Positions 16,678 to 26,889 of a DNA stretch of 37,228 nt are shown one piece after another. Origin of the DNA: Synechococcus sp. AG-670-B23 (GTDB lineage Bacteria > Cyanobacteriota > Cyanobacteriia > PCC-6307 > Cyanobiaceae); NCBI GenBank assembly GCA_003209165.1, contig QCSL01000020.1:1-37228 (forward strand), written 5' to 3'. The translations under genes were made by a program, and so were the position numbers. The stretch's first letter is position 1; each line of letters starts with the position of its first letter. The notes beneath the pieces were generated by a model. That model was not told the origin of the DNA. It made no database searches and worked only from the letters and a program-made list of their open reading frames with translations.

Positions 16678-18012
16678 CTAATCAATTAACATCTGATACA
16701 TTACTCTTGAAAGCAATCTAATCCCGTCATCGTCTTTCAAACTTTTAAAATCAGGCATGTTTTTATGAAAAGTCGATAAATCTTCTAGCAACTCAGGGTG
16801 AAATTGAAATGTAAAGGATTTTCGAATTTTTTGAGTTTGATAATCCAAATAATTTATACAAGTAGCCGCGACTTCTGTGCAGACTTCTCCATTTACACGG
16901 GTTGAACAAACAATTTCGACAGATGTTGGTAGATTTAGGATCCAAGATATATCTGACATCAATATCTTCTTTCTTATAGGATATATTGCTTTATGCAATT
17001 CTCCAAATGCCCAATTAGCAAAAAGAATTGCTTCCTGATTAACCACATCGCTATGAAACATCTCTATATGGAGATTTTTTTCATAAGTAATAAACTTTTC
17101 GACAATGCCCAGTTCATGCTCATGAGAAAGCTCATGACTCATAAGTAAATTAGAAAATTCATCACTAGGATGTAATCCAGAATGTGAATATTTCTCTAGG
17201 TCCACTTTGCCAACTTCAGGCTTAAGGTTAAGTGCAACTGCAAAACATTTGTGATTCCAGCCATTCGCAACTATTTTCTCATCTTTGTAAACACACAAAT
17301 TTTCTCCAACCAAAATAATTTCTTCGGACTTCTTCCTGAGATTTTTGAGATAGTAATTGGTTCCCTCAAAATTAATCAAAAAACTTAAAATTTGACCTGT
17401 CGCCCTTTTAATTAATTCTATGTGAGCCTGAGCGGCAAGTTGATGACCTAAGCAGATAAATATAGCAGGGGATGAGCAAGAGTCTCTTGATAGGATAATT
17501 TCTTCAGCAACATCTTGTAAATCTTCTAAATTGATATTTGTATTATCAAAGCTTTTGTAATCTTTTAAAGTTGGATACCCCCCCTCTATAAAGCACATAG
17601 TACAGCTTGTAATCAATTCTGTTAAAAGTTCTTTATTTAAGGGACCAGTCTCCCAAAGTGGTATCAATATTGAATCGCAGTCTGCTATATACTGAGATAA
17701 GTAAGCGATATTTATAGATGCTTTTACCTCGTTCCCTTTTGGATTTGTGCCGACATGCCTAGCGGGTTCTATAATACAAATAGAATTCTTATAAATCTTA
17801 GGATATTTTAGAACTTCCTTTAAATCATTGTTCGACCTAATAACTCTTTCTAAAGGACCTTCTTCTCCCCATTGGCAATTAGCAAGTAATTCCAATTTTT
17901 TATCATAAAAAGGTTCAAGCAAGCTGTTTGAATCTCTATCATTTATGAAATCAGCCAAAAGAAATTCAATACTTGTGCGATTGGATTTTCCAGGTCTAAA
18001 AAAGCCAGACAT
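16678..18012 (-). CDS. Atypical class I glutamine-amidotransferase-like protein
   Basis: I do not know a named family for this 444-residue protein, but the triad glutamine amidotransferase (class I) signature is visible in order. There is a FIEGGYP loop at 142-147 (oxyanion side), FICLGHQLAAQA with nucleophile Cys187, IEMFHSDVV at 316-324 (equivalent to the FHGD-V segment of GMP-synthase-like GATases), and FQFHPELLEDL with His405 and Glu407. Such domains release ammonia from glutamine for a partner synthase or hydrolyse gamma-glutamyl bonds. It is nearly twice the size of a normal domain, with ~75 extra N-terminal residues and a long insertion between Cys187 and His405. No synthase is adjacent. 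It lies alone on the minus strand in AT-rich DNA, facing the small secreted protein gene. Confidence 0.78.
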   Translation of the reverse strand: MSGFFRPGKSNRTSIEFLLADFINDRDSNSLLEPFYDKKLELLANCQWGEEGPLERVIRSNNDLKEVLKYPKIYKNSICIIEPARHVGTNPKGNEVKASINIAYLSQYIADCDSILIPLWETGPLNKELLTELITSCTMCFIEGGYPTLKDYKSFDNTNINLEDLQDVAEEIILSRDSCSSPAIFICLGHQLAAQAHIELIKRATGQILSFLINFEGTNYYLKNLRKKSEEIILVGENLCVYKDEKIVANGWNHKCFAVALNLKPEVGKVDLEKYSHSGLHPSDEFSNLLMSHELSHEHELGIVEKFITYEKNLHIEMFHSDVVNQEAILFANWAFGELHKAIYPIRKKILMSDISWILNLPTSVEIVCSTRVNGEVCTEVAATCINYLDYQTQKIRKSFTFQFHPELLEDLSTFHKNMPDFKSLKDDDGIRLLSRVMYQMLID

Positions 18013-18058
18013 TGCCTTAATAATTTCAATATTGTTTGATATTACCTTTTAGCAAGCT

Positions 18059-18295
18059 TTAACTATGTATCTTATGCAACCCCCCGTGAACTTGACCTCC
18101 TAGCTTTATTTCCGAGTAACGCCTTTCCGCTGATGTTAGGGATAGAAAAGATCCTTCACTCACTTTCGGCCTTGAACTGTAACCCCGCTTCTGAGTCACA
18201 CGGAGACGGAGGTAGAAGACGTTGGTGTCTCGAGCGTACGAAACAACCTCTGCTCTTACATCGAGCACCGATTTCTTAGTTACAAGAGCTGGCAA
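18059..18295 (-). CDS. Doubtful small basic ORF
   Basis: A 78-codon frame with a TTG start encodes a basic product; its middle (VSYARDTNVFYLRLRV) looks strand-like and its end (LTSAERRYSEIKLGGQVHG) faintly recalls CpcD-type linker ends. That resemblance is too weak to name it. The sequence is closer in base composition to the core genome than to its AT-rich neighbours. It lies 46 bp upstream of the amidotransferase-like gene on the same strand. It could be a real small protein, the remnant of a larger gene, or chance. Confidence 0.3.
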   Translation of the reverse strand: MPALVTKKSVLDVRAEVVSYARDTNVFYLRLRVTQKRGYSSRPKVSEGSFLSLTSAERRYSEIKLGGQVHGGLHKIHS

Positions 18296-18389
18296 GAGCT
18301 AAGAGAGTTCATCTGACTCTTCAGCAGCGTTGACAAATGGCAGACATCGGACAACTAGGCAAGCTAGAACTCTTGCTACTAATGGCTAA

Positions 18390-19481
18390 TTAGACGTTGA
18401 AAAGAAACTCCATAACATCGCCTTCATCCACCATGTACTCCTTCCCTTCACTGCGCAGCCAACCTCTGTTGCGTGCTTCCGCCAATGAGCCGGCTTCCAG
18501 CAACTTCTCCCAACCGATGGTTTGAGCGCGGATGAAGCCCCGCTCAAAATCGGAGTGAATCACCCCGGCAGCCTGCGGTGCGGTCATCCCCGCCTTGAAG
18601 GTCCAGGCCCTTGTTTCTTTTTCACCGGTGGTGAAGTAAGTGCGCAGACCCAGCAGCCGATAGGTGGCCCGAATCAGGCTTTGCAGCCCGCCTTCCGTCA
18701 CCCCGAGCCCTTCCAGATAATCAGCTGTTTCCTCGTCTCCCAGTTCCACCAGCTCCGCTTCCACCTGTGCAGAAATTCGCACCGTTTCGGCACCTTCCTT
18801 GACGGCCAGTTCAATCACCTCGCTGCAAAAAGCATTGCCCTCAGCCAGGTCATCCTCACTCACATTGGTGGCGTAGATGATTGGCTTGGCGGTTAACAGC
18901 CCCAAGGGCTTGATCATCGCCACTTCTTCATCACTTAAATCAACGCTGCGGGCCGCTCCGCCGTTCTCGAGCACAAACTGAATCCGCTCAAGAGCAGCGT
19001 CCTCGACTTGCGCCTCCTTGCTGGTGCGCATCTGCTTCTTCAGACGCTCCCGGCGCTTCTCGATCTGGGCCAGGTCAGCCAGACCCAACTCCAGGTTGAT
19101 CACCTCCGCATCACGAGACGGCCCCACGGACCCCGAAACGTGGATGACGTCGTCATCCTCGAAACAACGGATCACGTGAACGATCGCGTCCACCTCGCGG
19201 ATGTTGGCCAGAAACTTGTTGCCCAGGCCTTCACCCTGGCTGGCCCCTTTCACCAATCCGGCAATATCGACAAACTCCATTCGGGTCGGAATGGTTTCCA
19301 GGCTCTTGCTCAGTTCCGTAAGACGGTCGAGCCGCTCATCAGGCACCGCCACGGTGCCGACGTTGGGCTCGATCGTGCAGAACGGAAAATTGGCAGCCTG
19401 CGCACGAGCGTTGGCGACCAACGCATTGAACAAGGTTGACTTGCCGACATTGGGCAATCCGACAATTCCGGCTTTGAGCAT
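18390..19481 (-). CDS. ychF: Ribosome-associated ATPase YchF (OLA1 family)
   Basis: YchF is a universally conserved Obg-related P-loop protein that prefers ATP and binds ribosomes, with a role in stress responses. The 363-residue product starts [21 protein letters not shown] (G1 motif). It contains [22 protein letters not shown] (G3 and switch II), the altered ATNVSEDDL at the G4 position that explains ATP preference, and the C-terminal TGS-like domain with [26 protein letters not shown]. Length is standard. It diverges from the membrane fusion protein gene; the AT-rich region ends just downstream of its stop. Confidence 0.97.
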   Translation of the reverse strand: MLKAGIVGLPNVGKSTLFNALVANARAQAANFPFCTIEPNVGTVAVPDERLDRLTELSKSLETIPTRMEFVDIAGLVKGASQGEGLGNKFLANIREVDAIVHVIRCFEDDDVIHVSGSVGPSRDAEVINLELGLADLAQIEKRRERLKKQMRTSKEAQVEDAALERIQFVLENGGAARSVDLSDEEVAMIKPLGLLTAKPIIYATNVSEDDLAEGNAFCSEVIELAVKEGAETVRISAQVEAELVELGDEETADYLEGLGVTEGGLQSLIRATYRLLGLRTYFTTGEKETRAWTFKAGMTAPQAAGVIHSDFERGFIRAQTIGWEKLLEAGSLAEARNRGWLRSEGKEYMVDEGDVMEFLFNV

Positions 19482-19534
19482 GGGCGGAATCTACCGGCCA
19501 ACGGCGAGACTGTTTAGAAGTTTTGTGGCCCACG

Positions 19535-20698
19535 ATGCAGTCTTTGCGCTCCCCTGCGTCCCGATCCCCTGAGCCAGAACTGGCTTCAGGGGAGAGAGCG
19601 CAATCCAAGGGGCCCAAAGCCGTGATGGTTGGGCTGCTGGTGCTGGCCCTTTGCGGCGGTGGGCTACTTCTTCGTTTTGGCCCCTGGAACAACCGTCAAC
19701 GGGATCTGACACCCTTCACCACCACTGCTGAGCGGGGCGTGCTTTCTGGAGTGATCACCGCCAGTGGTGAACTGCAAGCGCAGCAAAAGGTGAACGTGAG
19801 TCCGCGCCAATCAGGGCTGCTCGATGAGCTGATGGTGGATGAAGGGGATGAGGTCAAGGTCGACCAGGTGCTGGCGGTAATGGATCGCGGCGATCTCGAT
19901 GATCGGCTTCAAGAGAAGCAGGCTCTGCTGCGCCAGGCCGAAGCCAATTACCAGAGCCAAAAAGATGAATTCGAGCGTCGAAACAAGTTGTATGAAAGCG
20001 GTGTGGTTAGCGCTGACGACTTCAGTGATGCGCGCTTCGAAATGTTGGCCCGGCAGGCGGGGCTGGTTGCAGCCCGAGAACGGGTTGAGCAATTGGAGCA
20101 GGAGAGCAGCGAAAAGACGATCCGCGCCCCCTTCGCCGGGACAATCACAGCGCGCTACGCCGAACCGGGGTCGTTTGTGACCCCCACCACCGCCGCCTCG
20201 GCCACAGCCGGTGCCACGAGCGCGTCGATCGTTGAGCTCTCGCAAGGCTTGGAGGTCAGGGCCCGCGTTCCAGAAAGCGACATCGGCCGCATCGTGACTA
20301 GCCAGAACGCCGAAATCCGGGTGGATGCCTTCCCCGATGAACGCTTCCAGGCAACGGTGAATGAAATTGCCCCCCGCGCAGCGAAAGAGAACAACGTCAC
20401 CTCCTTCGAAGTGAGGCTGAACTTCCTCAACCCTCCGCAAAAACTGCGGATCGGCATGACCGCAGACATCAATTTTCAGACCGGGCGCAGTGCACCAAAA
20501 ATCCTTGTGCCCACTGTGGCGATCGTGACGGAGAACGGCAAACCTGGCGTGTTGCTGGTGGATGTGAACCAGAAACCACGTTTCCAGCCGGTGGAGCTGG
20601 GCAACAGCAGCGGCGACCAGACTGCGATCCTGAACGGTCTCGAGTCAGGAACTCGCGTCTTCATCAATCTGCCCCCCTGGGCTGATCGCCGCGATTGA
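19535..20698 (+). CDS. RND/ABC efflux membrane fusion protein (HlyD/MacA type)
   Basis: From ATG 19535 the product is 387 residues (TTG 19523 would add four). It has an N-terminal anchor (about 29-47) and then a biotinyl-lipoyl half with [31 protein letters not shown] coiled-coil hairpin follows (about 125-190, rich in Glu, Gln and Arg), then the second lipoyl half ([22 protein letters not shown]), a beta barrel, and a membrane-proximal domain. These proteins bridge an inner-membrane pump and an outer-membrane channel in the periplasm. The pump is not in the window, since the next gene is polA, so whether it serves an ABC (MacB-like) or RND pump is open. Confidence 0.88.
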   Translation: MQSLRSPASRSPEPELASGERAQSKGPKAVMVGLLVLALCGGGLLLRFGPWNNRQRDLTPFTTTAERGVLSGVITASGELQAQQKVNVSPRQSGLLDELMVDEGDEVKVDQVLAVMDRGDLDDRLQEKQALLRQAEANYQSQKDEFERRNKLYESGVVSADDFSDARFEMLARQAGLVAARERVEQLEQESSEKTIRAPFAGTITARYAEPGSFVTPTTAASATAGATSASIVELSQGLEVRARVPESDIGRIVTSQNAEIRVDAFPDERFQATVNEIAPRAAKENNVTSFEVRLNFLNPPQKLRIGMTADINFQTGRSAPKILVPTVAIVTENGKPGVLLVDVNQKPRFQPVELGNSSGDQTAILNGLESGTRVFINLPPWADRRD

Positions 20699-20722
20699 TC
20701 CACCAACGTCTGCACCACCGCC

Positions 20723-23680
20723 ATGCCTGAGGCCACCGCCAAGCCCCTCCTGCTGCTTGTGGACGGCCATTCCCTGGCATTCCGCAGCTTCTACGCTTTC
20801 AGCAAAGGAGGCGAAGGGGGGTTGGCGACCAAAGACGGGCGGCCCACCAGCGTGACCTACGGCTTTCTCAAAGCCCTGCTGGACAACAGCAAAACCCTGA
20901 AGCCCGAAGGAGTTGCCATCGCCTTCGACACGGCCGAGCCTACTTTTCGCCACAAGGCTGACGCCAACTACAAGGCCCATCGGGATGTGGCGCCTGAGGT
21001 GTTCTTCCAGGACCTTGAGCAGCTGCAGCAGATCCTCGAAACGCACCTGCAGCTCCCCCTCTGCATGGCCCCCGGCTTTGAGGCCGACGATGTGCTGGGA
21101 ACCCTGGCGAACCGAGCAGCCGACTCTGGATGGGGCGTCCGGATCCTCTCGGGAGACCGCGACCTGTTCCAGCTGGTGGATGACAGCCGCGACATCGCGG
21201 TGCTCTACATGGGCGGAGGGCCCTACGCCAAAAGCAGTGGCCCAACACTGATCCGCGAAGAGGGGGTGCTCGGCAAGCTCGGCGTGATGCCAGACAAGGT
21301 GGTGGACCTCAAGGCCCTTACCGGTGACAGCTCAGACAACATCCCCGGGGTGCGTGGTGTCGGCCCGAAAACAGCCATCAACCTGCTGAAAGAAAACAGC
21401 GACCTCGACGCGGTGTACGCCACCCTCGAGCAGGTGGAGGCCGAAGGACCAAAAGCGAGTCGGGGTGCCATCAAAGGAGCTCTTAAAGGGAAGCTGCGCT
21501 CCGACCACGACAACGCCTACCTCTCGCGCAAGCTGGCCGAAATTCTCGTGGATGTTCCCCTGCCCAAGGAACCAAGCCTGCCGTTGACGTCTGTGGATGC
21601 TGATGGCTTGAGCAGCTGCCTGGAAGACCTCGATCTCAACAGCCTGCTTCGCCAGGTGGGGGGCTTTGTGGCGGCCTTCTCCGAAGGGGGCTACGGGGCC
21701 AATGCGGAGGCCGCTGCCGCCAAGACCACCAGTTCAGCTACATCAGGCAAAGCGCATGCAGTTGTTACAACCGAACCGGCGGCAAATGAAGGCGTGGGGC
21801 TGCCCGCCCTGAAACCTCAGCTAATCCAGACCGAAATGGCCCTTGACGCACTGGTGCAGAGGCTGATGGCCTGCACCGACAGCGGCCTACCTGTCGCCTT
21901 CGACACCGAGACCACCGACCTCAACCCGTTTCGCGCCGAACTGGTGGGCATTGGTGTCTGCTGGGGAGAGGGATTGGACGCTCTGGCCTACATCCCGCTG
22001 GGGCACAAGGGCAGCGACGAAAGCAGCCCTGAGCAGCTGCCATTGGAAACCGTGCTAACTGCCTTTGCCCCGTGGCTGGCCAGCAGCAACCACCCCAAGG
22101 CTCTCCAGAACGCCAAATACGATCGCTTGATCCTGTTGCGGCATGGCGTTGCTCTCGAGGGCGTCGTGATCGACACGCTGTTGGCCGATTACCTGCGGGA
22201 TTCCGCAGCAAAACACGGTCTGGAGCTGATGGCCGAACGTGAATTCGGCTTCCAGCCGACCGCCTTCACCGATCTGGTGGGCAAGAAACAAACCTTCGCC
22301 GATGTGCCGCTAGAGCCCGCCAGCCTTTACTGCGGCATGGATGTGCATGTCACCCGCCGCCTCGCCCTGCTGCTGCGAACTCAGCTGGAGGCCATGGGTC
22401 CACAGTTGCTACCGCTGCTTGAACAGGTGGAGCAGCCGCTGGAACCGGTGCTAGCCCGGATGGAATCCACCGGAATCCGCATTGATGTGCCCTATCTCCA
22501 GGGCCTTTCGGAGGAGATGGGTACCAACCTGCAGCGGCTGGAATCCAACGCCAAAGCAGCGGCTGGAGTTGATTTCAATCTGGCCTCGCCCAAGCAGCTG
22601 GGGGAGCTGCTGTTCGACACCCTTGGCCTGGATCGCAAGAAATCCCGGCGCACCAAAACTGGTTTCAGCACCGATGCCACCGTGCTGGAGAAGCTCGGTA
22701 ACGACCACCCGGTGGTGCCCATGGTGTTGGAGCACAGGATACTAAGCAAACTCAAGAGCACCTACATCGACGCTTTACCGCAGCTGGTGGAGGCGGAAAC
22801 CGGGCGGGTCCACACCGATTTCAACCAAGCGGTGACGGCCACGGGGCGCCTGAGCAGCAGCAACCCCAACCTCCAGAACATCCCCGTGCGCACCGAGTAC
22901 AGCCGGCGAATCCGCAAGGCCTTCCTGCCCCAGGAGGGCTGGACCCTGCTGAGCGCCGACTACTCCCAGATCGAGCTACGCATCCTCACCCACCTCTCGG
23001 GCGAAGAGGTGCTGCAGGAGGCCTACCGAAGCAGCGATGACGTGCACGCGCTGACCGCCAGGCTGCTGCTTGACAAAGACGAGGTCAGCCCGGACGAACG
23101 TCGGCTCGGCAAGACCATCAACTTCGGTGTGATCTATGGCATGGGCGCCCAGCGCTTCGCACGGGAAACCGGGGTAAGCCAGAGCGATGCCAGGGAGTTC
23201 CTGGCCAAATACAAGCAGCGCTACCCGAAGGTGTTCGCCTTCCTTGAGCTGCAGGAGCGGCTCGCCCTCAGCCGCGGCTATGTGGAAACCATCCTCGGCC
23301 GCAGGCGCCCGTTCCACTTCGATCGCAACGGCCTTGGGCGGCTGCTGGGCAAGGACCCCTTGGCGATCGAATTGGATGTAGCCCGCCGCGGTGGCATGGA
23401 GGCGCAGCAACTGCGGGCCGCCGCCAACGCCCCGATTCAGGGGTCGAGTGCCGACATCATCAAAGTAGCAATGGTGAAGCTTCAAGACGCCCTTCAGCGT
23501 CAGGACATACCAGCCCAACTGCTGCTGCAGGTGCATGACGAACTGGTGCTCGAAGTGGCTCCAGGTGCCCTGGAAGCCACGCGAGAGCTGGTGGTGCAGA
23601 CCATGGAACAGGCTGTTGAGCTGAGTGTGCCCTTGGTGGTGGAGACCGGCGTCGGCGCGAACTGGATGGAAGCGAAATAA
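20723..23680 (+). CDS. polA: DNA polymerase I
   Basis: PolA fills gaps in repair and removes RNA primers. The 985-residue protein has all three domains. The 5'-3' exonuclease starts [18 protein letters not shown] and includes [12 protein letters not shown] and [18 protein letters not shown]. The 3'-5' exonuclease has an intact Exo I motif, D394-T-E396, so proofreading is probably active. The polymerase has motif A ([13 protein letters not shown]746), the O helix ([16 protein letters not shown]) and motif C (VHDEL, D939). The length is somewhat above the E. coli 928, with a Ser/Ala-rich linker at about 325-360. It begins 24 bp after the fusion protein gene. Confidence 0.98.
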   Translation: MPEATAKPLLLLVDGHSLAFRSFYAFSKGGEGGLATKDGRPTSVTYGFLKALLDNSKTLKPEGVAIAFDTAEPTFRHKADANYKAHRDVAPEVFFQDLEQLQQILETHLQLPLCMAPGFEADDVLGTLANRAADSGWGVRILSGDRDLFQLVDDSRDIAVLYMGGGPYAKSSGPTLIREEGVLGKLGVMPDKVVDLKALTGDSSDNIPGVRGVGPKTAINLLKENSDLDAVYATLEQVEAEGPKASRGAIKGALKGKLRSDHDNAYLSRKLAEILVDVPLPKEPSLPLTSVDADGLSSCLEDLDLNSLLRQVGGFVAAFSEGGYGANAEAAAAKTTSSATSGKAHAVVTTEPAANEGVGLPALKPQLIQTEMALDALVQRLMACTDSGLPVAFDTETTDLNPFRAELVGIGVCWGEGLDALAYIPLGHKGSDESSPEQLPLETVLTAFAPWLASSNHPKALQNAKYDRLILLRHGVALEGVVIDTLLADYLRDSAAKHGLELMAEREFGFQPTAFTDLVGKKQTFADVPLEPASLYCGMDVHVTRRLALLLRTQLEAMGPQLLPLLEQVEQPLEPVLARMESTGIRIDVPYLQGLSEEMGTNLQRLESNAKAAAGVDFNLASPKQLGELLFDTLGLDRKKSRRTKTGFSTDATVLEKLGNDHPVVPMVLEHRILSKLKSTYIDALPQLVEAETGRVHTDFNQAVTATGRLSSSNPNLQNIPVRTEYSRRIRKAFLPQEGWTLLSADYSQIELRILTHLSGEEVLQEAYRSSDDVHALTARLLLDKDEVSPDERRLGKTINFGVIYGMGAQRFARETGVSQSDAREFLAKYKQRYPKVFAFLELQERLALSRGYVETILGRRRPFHFDRNGLGRLLGKDPLAIELDVARRGGMEAQQLRAAANAPIQGSSADIIKVAMVKLQDALQRQDIPAQLLLQVHDELVLEVAPGALEATRELVVQTMEQAVELSVPLVVETGVGANWMEAK

Positions 23681-23708
23681 GCGCAGCCGAACAAGACTTA
23701 GCCTCATC

Positions 23709-25208
23709 GTGAGCTCCTTATCAACTGTGTCCCTGCGCTTCACCAACAGCCTCACCAGCCTCACCGAAGCGTTTGAGCCCATCACAGCGGGCAAGGCCAG
23801 CATTTATTGCTGCGGCGTGACGGTCTATGACCTCTGCCACCTGGGCCATGCCCGCAGCTACATCAACTGGGACGTGCTGCGCCGTTATCTGATCTGGCGC
23901 GGGTATGACGTCACCTACATCCAGAACTACACCGACATCGACGACAAGATCCTCAACCGCGCCAATGAGGAGGGCATCACGATGCAAGCGGTGAGCGAAA
24001 GCAATATCGAAGCTTTCGAGATCGACATGGGGCGTCTGAATATCCTCCCAGCCGACCGAATGCCACGGGCCACAGGCTGCATCGAGGGAATCCAGACGCT
24101 GATCAAGGAACTGGAGGCCAAAGGGGCCGCATACAGCTCAGATGGTGACGTCTACTTCGATATTTCCAAGGCCAAAAATTACGGCAAGCTCAGCGGCCGC
24201 GACCCCAACGACCAGCAGCAGGGAGCCAGCGGTCGTACCGCCGATGGGGAGGAAAGCCGCAAGCGTCATCCCTTTGATTTCGCGTTGTGGAAAGGGGCCA
24301 AACCTGGAGAACCCAGCTGGGACTCCCCCTGGGGGCCAGGCCGCCCTGGCTGGCACATCGAATGCTCAGCAATGGTGCGCCAGGAACTGGGGCAAACCAT
24401 CGACATTCACCTCGGTGGCGGGGATCTGGTGTTTCCACACCACGAGAACGAGATCGCTCAGTCGGAAACCGCCAACGGCAAAACCCTGGCGAAGCTGTGG
24501 ATGCATAACGGCATGGTGAATGTCGGTGGCACCAAGATGTCCAAATCACTCGGCAACTTCACCACCATCCGCGCCCTGCTCGACAGTGGAATCTCGCCGA
24601 TGACCCTGCGTCTGTTTGTGCTGCAGGCGCACTACCGCAAACCGCTTGATTTCACCTGCGATGCACTAGATGCCGCGGCCACAGGCTGGAAGGGGCTCAA
24701 CGCAGCCCTTGGCCTGGGGGATCGCCATGCCGACAGCCTCGACTGGAGCACGACCACACCTTTAACGGATGGCGCCATGACCGCCGATGGACCTCCAGCC
24801 GACACGACTCTGGTGGAGCTCGAGCAGCGCTTCATCAGCGCCATGGACGATGACCTCAACAGCTCGGGAGGGCTAGCCGTGCTGTTCGATCTGGCCAAGC
24901 CCCTCCGAGCCCTCGCCAACCGACTAGAACGGGGGGGTGATTCCGCCCTGACTGAGTCGGAGTTGAAAGGCCTTAAGGGGCGCTGGCAACTGCTGCGGCA
25001 GCTGGCAGCGGTGCTGGGACTTCGCTCGGAAACCGAAGCGACCTCCAGCCACGACGACGGCGCCATTGATGCAGCCATCGCTGCCCGCAAGGCGGCTAAA
25101 GCCGCGAAGGATTACGAGGAGGCCGACCGGATCAGGGATGAGCTCGCCGCCCAAGGGGTGGAGCTGATCGACAAACCCGGCGGCATGACGGAGTGGATCC
25201 GCTCCTGA
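23709..25208 (+). CDS. cysS: Cysteinyl-tRNA synthetase
   Basis: CysS charges tRNA-Cys. From GTG 23709 the product is 499 residues; GTG 23727 is an alternative. It shows the zinc-binding CGVTVYD, the HIGH motif as [24 protein letters not shown], the second zinc site around WHIECSAM, the [19 protein letters not shown] segment and the KMSKSLGNF loop. The C-terminal helical DALR-like part and a [16 protein letters not shown] anticodon-end motif complete the protein. The reading frame is open upstream into polA, but only from 23709 does the sequence resemble the family. Confidence 0.97.
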   Translation: MSSLSTVSLRFTNSLTSLTEAFEPITAGKASIYCCGVTVYDLCHLGHARSYINWDVLRRYLIWRGYDVTYIQNYTDIDDKILNRANEEGITMQAVSESNIEAFEIDMGRLNILPADRMPRATGCIEGIQTLIKELEAKGAAYSSDGDVYFDISKAKNYGKLSGRDPNDQQQGASGRTADGEESRKRHPFDFALWKGAKPGEPSWDSPWGPGRPGWHIECSAMVRQELGQTIDIHLGGGDLVFPHHENEIAQSETANGKTLAKLWMHNGMVNVGGTKMSKSLGNFTTIRALLDSGISPMTLRLFVLQAHYRKPLDFTCDALDAAATGWKGLNAALGLGDRHADSLDWSTTTPLTDGAMTADGPPADTTLVELEQRFISAMDDDLNSSGGLAVLFDLAKPLRALANRLERGGDSALTESELKGLKGRWQLLRQLAAVLGLRSETEATSSHDDGAIDAAIAARKAAKAAKDYEEADRIRDELAAQGVELIDKPGGMTEWIRS

Positions 25209-25242
25209 TCCCGGCAGACTGAAGGCCAACGTCTTCCCCCCC

Positions 25243-25470
25243 ATGCTCTGGCTGAAAAAGCTCAATTTCATGGAAACCGCCAAGCTCGAGATGGAGCTGA
25301 TGAAGGCACTGGATGCCGGCGAAGACCTCGACGCCAAGCTCGCCGATCAGAAGCAGTTGGCCGAATCCACTGGCGATGCGGAGCAAGCCTGGAAAGCGGA
25401 GGTGTGGGACAAGATGCTGCAGCGGATTCGCAAGATGGAATCCATGCTCAATTCTCCTGATGAGCCGTAA
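25243..25470 (+). CDS. Small helical protein of unknown function
   Basis: This frame encodes 75 residues, rich in Lys, Glu, Ala and Met, with a pattern suggesting two or three amphipathic helices (KLEMELMKALDAGEDLDAKL, then AWKAEVWDKMLQRIRKMESM). No ribosome site is obvious before ATG 25243; the in-frame ATG at 25270 gives a 66-residue alternative. It lies 34 bp after cysS on the same strand and converges with the sodium symporter gene 20 bp later. I do not recognise it, but codon use and composition match its neighbours. Confidence 0.55.
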   Translation: MLWLKKLNFMETAKLEMELMKALDAGEDLDAKLADQKQLAESTGDAEQAWKAEVWDKMLQRIRKMESMLNSPDEP

Positions 25471-25490
25471 GCAAGGCTCCAGCGCTTTGT

Positions 25491-26810
25491 TCAGCTGGGA
25501 ATCAGATCAACCACGCTGATCACCAGACCAACGGCAATCACAGGCGGTGAAATCCAGCGCAGCATCACCAGCAGGAAGTGCTGGAGCCAGAGGGGACTTC
25601 CTGAATGGGTGAGCTCCGCCTGAAAGCGATCAGGCAGAACCCAACCCAGCAACAAGGCCAGGAGAAAGCCCCCCAGAATCAGCAAGAGGCCCCCAAACAC
25701 GGAATCCATCCAGCCAAGTACCTCCATAGAGGTGGCCGCCGGAAGACCGGCCGCAAAGATTAAAGCAGTGGAGACCCAAACGGCCCGCGACCGACTCCAG
25801 CCAAGTCGATCGATCAAACAAGCCACCGGCACCTCCAAGAGCGACACCGCTGAGGTGATCGCAGCAATGAGGGCCAGAGCAAAAAAGAGCACCGCCACCA
25901 CCTGTCCTGTGGCGCCAAGCGAGCCCAGGCCCGTGGGCAAGGCAATGAAGATCGTGCCCAGCGTGGAGCCACTGATCACTTCCTTGAGGCCAAAACTCAT
26001 CACCACGGGGAAGGTGACCATGCCAGCCAGCAATCCCACCGCGGTGTCCATCCCCACCACCGCAACGGCTTCCCGCGGCAGATGGGCGCGCCGGCTCAGG
26101 TAGGCCGAATAGGCAAGGATGCAACCGATGCCCGTGCCAATCGAGAAGAAGGCCTGGGTGAAGGCATTACGAATCGTGGTGGGGTCCTGCAGCTGGCTGT
26201 TATCCCAGCGCAGCAGGAACGTGCGATAGCCCTCGGAGGCCCCATCAAGACCAGCGGCCCAAACCGCGAGGCCGATCAGCAGAACAAACAACAGAGGCAG
26301 CCCCCAGCGGGACAACCGCTCGATGCCTCCACGCACGCCTGCAGCCACAACAGCAGCAGTTGCAACCAAGCTCAGCAGCTGGCCGATCAAGGCGGAACGT
26401 CCGCCACTAAGGCCGGCGAAAAAAGCCTCAGCCGAGTCGATGTCAGCCGGGAGTCCCTGGGTCAGGGTCTGCACCAGAGTCGCCCCAGTCCACCCCATCA
26501 ACACAGCGTAGAACGCAAGAATTCCACTTGCCGCCAGCACGAACAGCCATCCCATGGGCTGCCAACGGCGACCGGCTGCCGCCACTGGCGCGAGCAGTGG
26601 ACTTTGACCCGTGCTGCGCCCCAACACCATTTCGGCCACCAGCACCGGTAGGCAGACCAAGAGCACAATCACCACGTACAGCAGCAGGAAGGCGCCGCCA
26701 CCTCCCTGGGAAGCGCGATATGCAAAGCCCCAGAGATTGCCCAGGCCCACGGCACTGCCGGCAGCCGCCAGGACAAAACCCAGTCCCGATCGCCACTGTT
26801 CCTTCGCCAT
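25491..26810 (-). CDS. Sodium-dependent transporter of the NSS (SNF) family
   Basis: The 439-residue protein has about 11-12 membrane helices. It opens with WRSGLGFVLAAAGSAVGLGNLWGFAY, the helix 1 motif with the unwound sodium-binding region that defines LeuT-type neurotransmitter:sodium symporters. Helix 6 (FFSIGTGIGCILAYSAYL) is also typical. Such proteins import amino acids or related osmolytes with sodium, a common setting in marine bacteria; the substrate cannot be read from sequence. It diverges from dxr across 79 bp that must contain both promoters. Confidence 0.93.
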   Translation of the reverse strand: MAKEQWRSGLGFVLAAAGSAVGLGNLWGFAYRASQGGGGAFLLLYVVIVLLVCLPVLVAEMVLGRSTGQSPLLAPVAAAGRRWQPMGWLFVLAASGILAFYAVLMGWTGATLVQTLTQGLPADIDSAEAFFAGLSGGRSALIGQLLSLVATAAVVAAGVRGGIERLSRWGLPLLFVLLIGLAVWAAGLDGASEGYRTFLLRWDNSQLQDPTTIRNAFTQAFFSIGTGIGCILAYSAYLSRRAHLPREAVAVVGMDTAVGLLAGMVTFPVVMSFGLKEVISGSTLGTIFIALPTGLGSLGATGQVVAVLFFALALIAAITSAVSLLEVPVACLIDRLGWSRSRAVWVSTALIFAAGLPAATSMEVLGWMDSVFGGLLLILGGFLLALLLGWVLPDRFQAELTHSGSPLWLQHFLLVMLRWISPPVIAVGLVISVVDLIPS

Positions 26811-26889
26811 GCACTCTCCACAAGCTGTCCGCCAGCTTGCCAGCGTCTAACGGTCCTGGTGGGAGACTTGTCGCAACTGCCGGAACAGC

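Noticed and set aside
14280-18389. Possible attachment-site repeats (ACTAGTC at about 14283 and 16229) bounding a mobile element
   Set aside because: Only seven bases match, one copy is internal, and there is no integrase or tRNA. Too weak to call.
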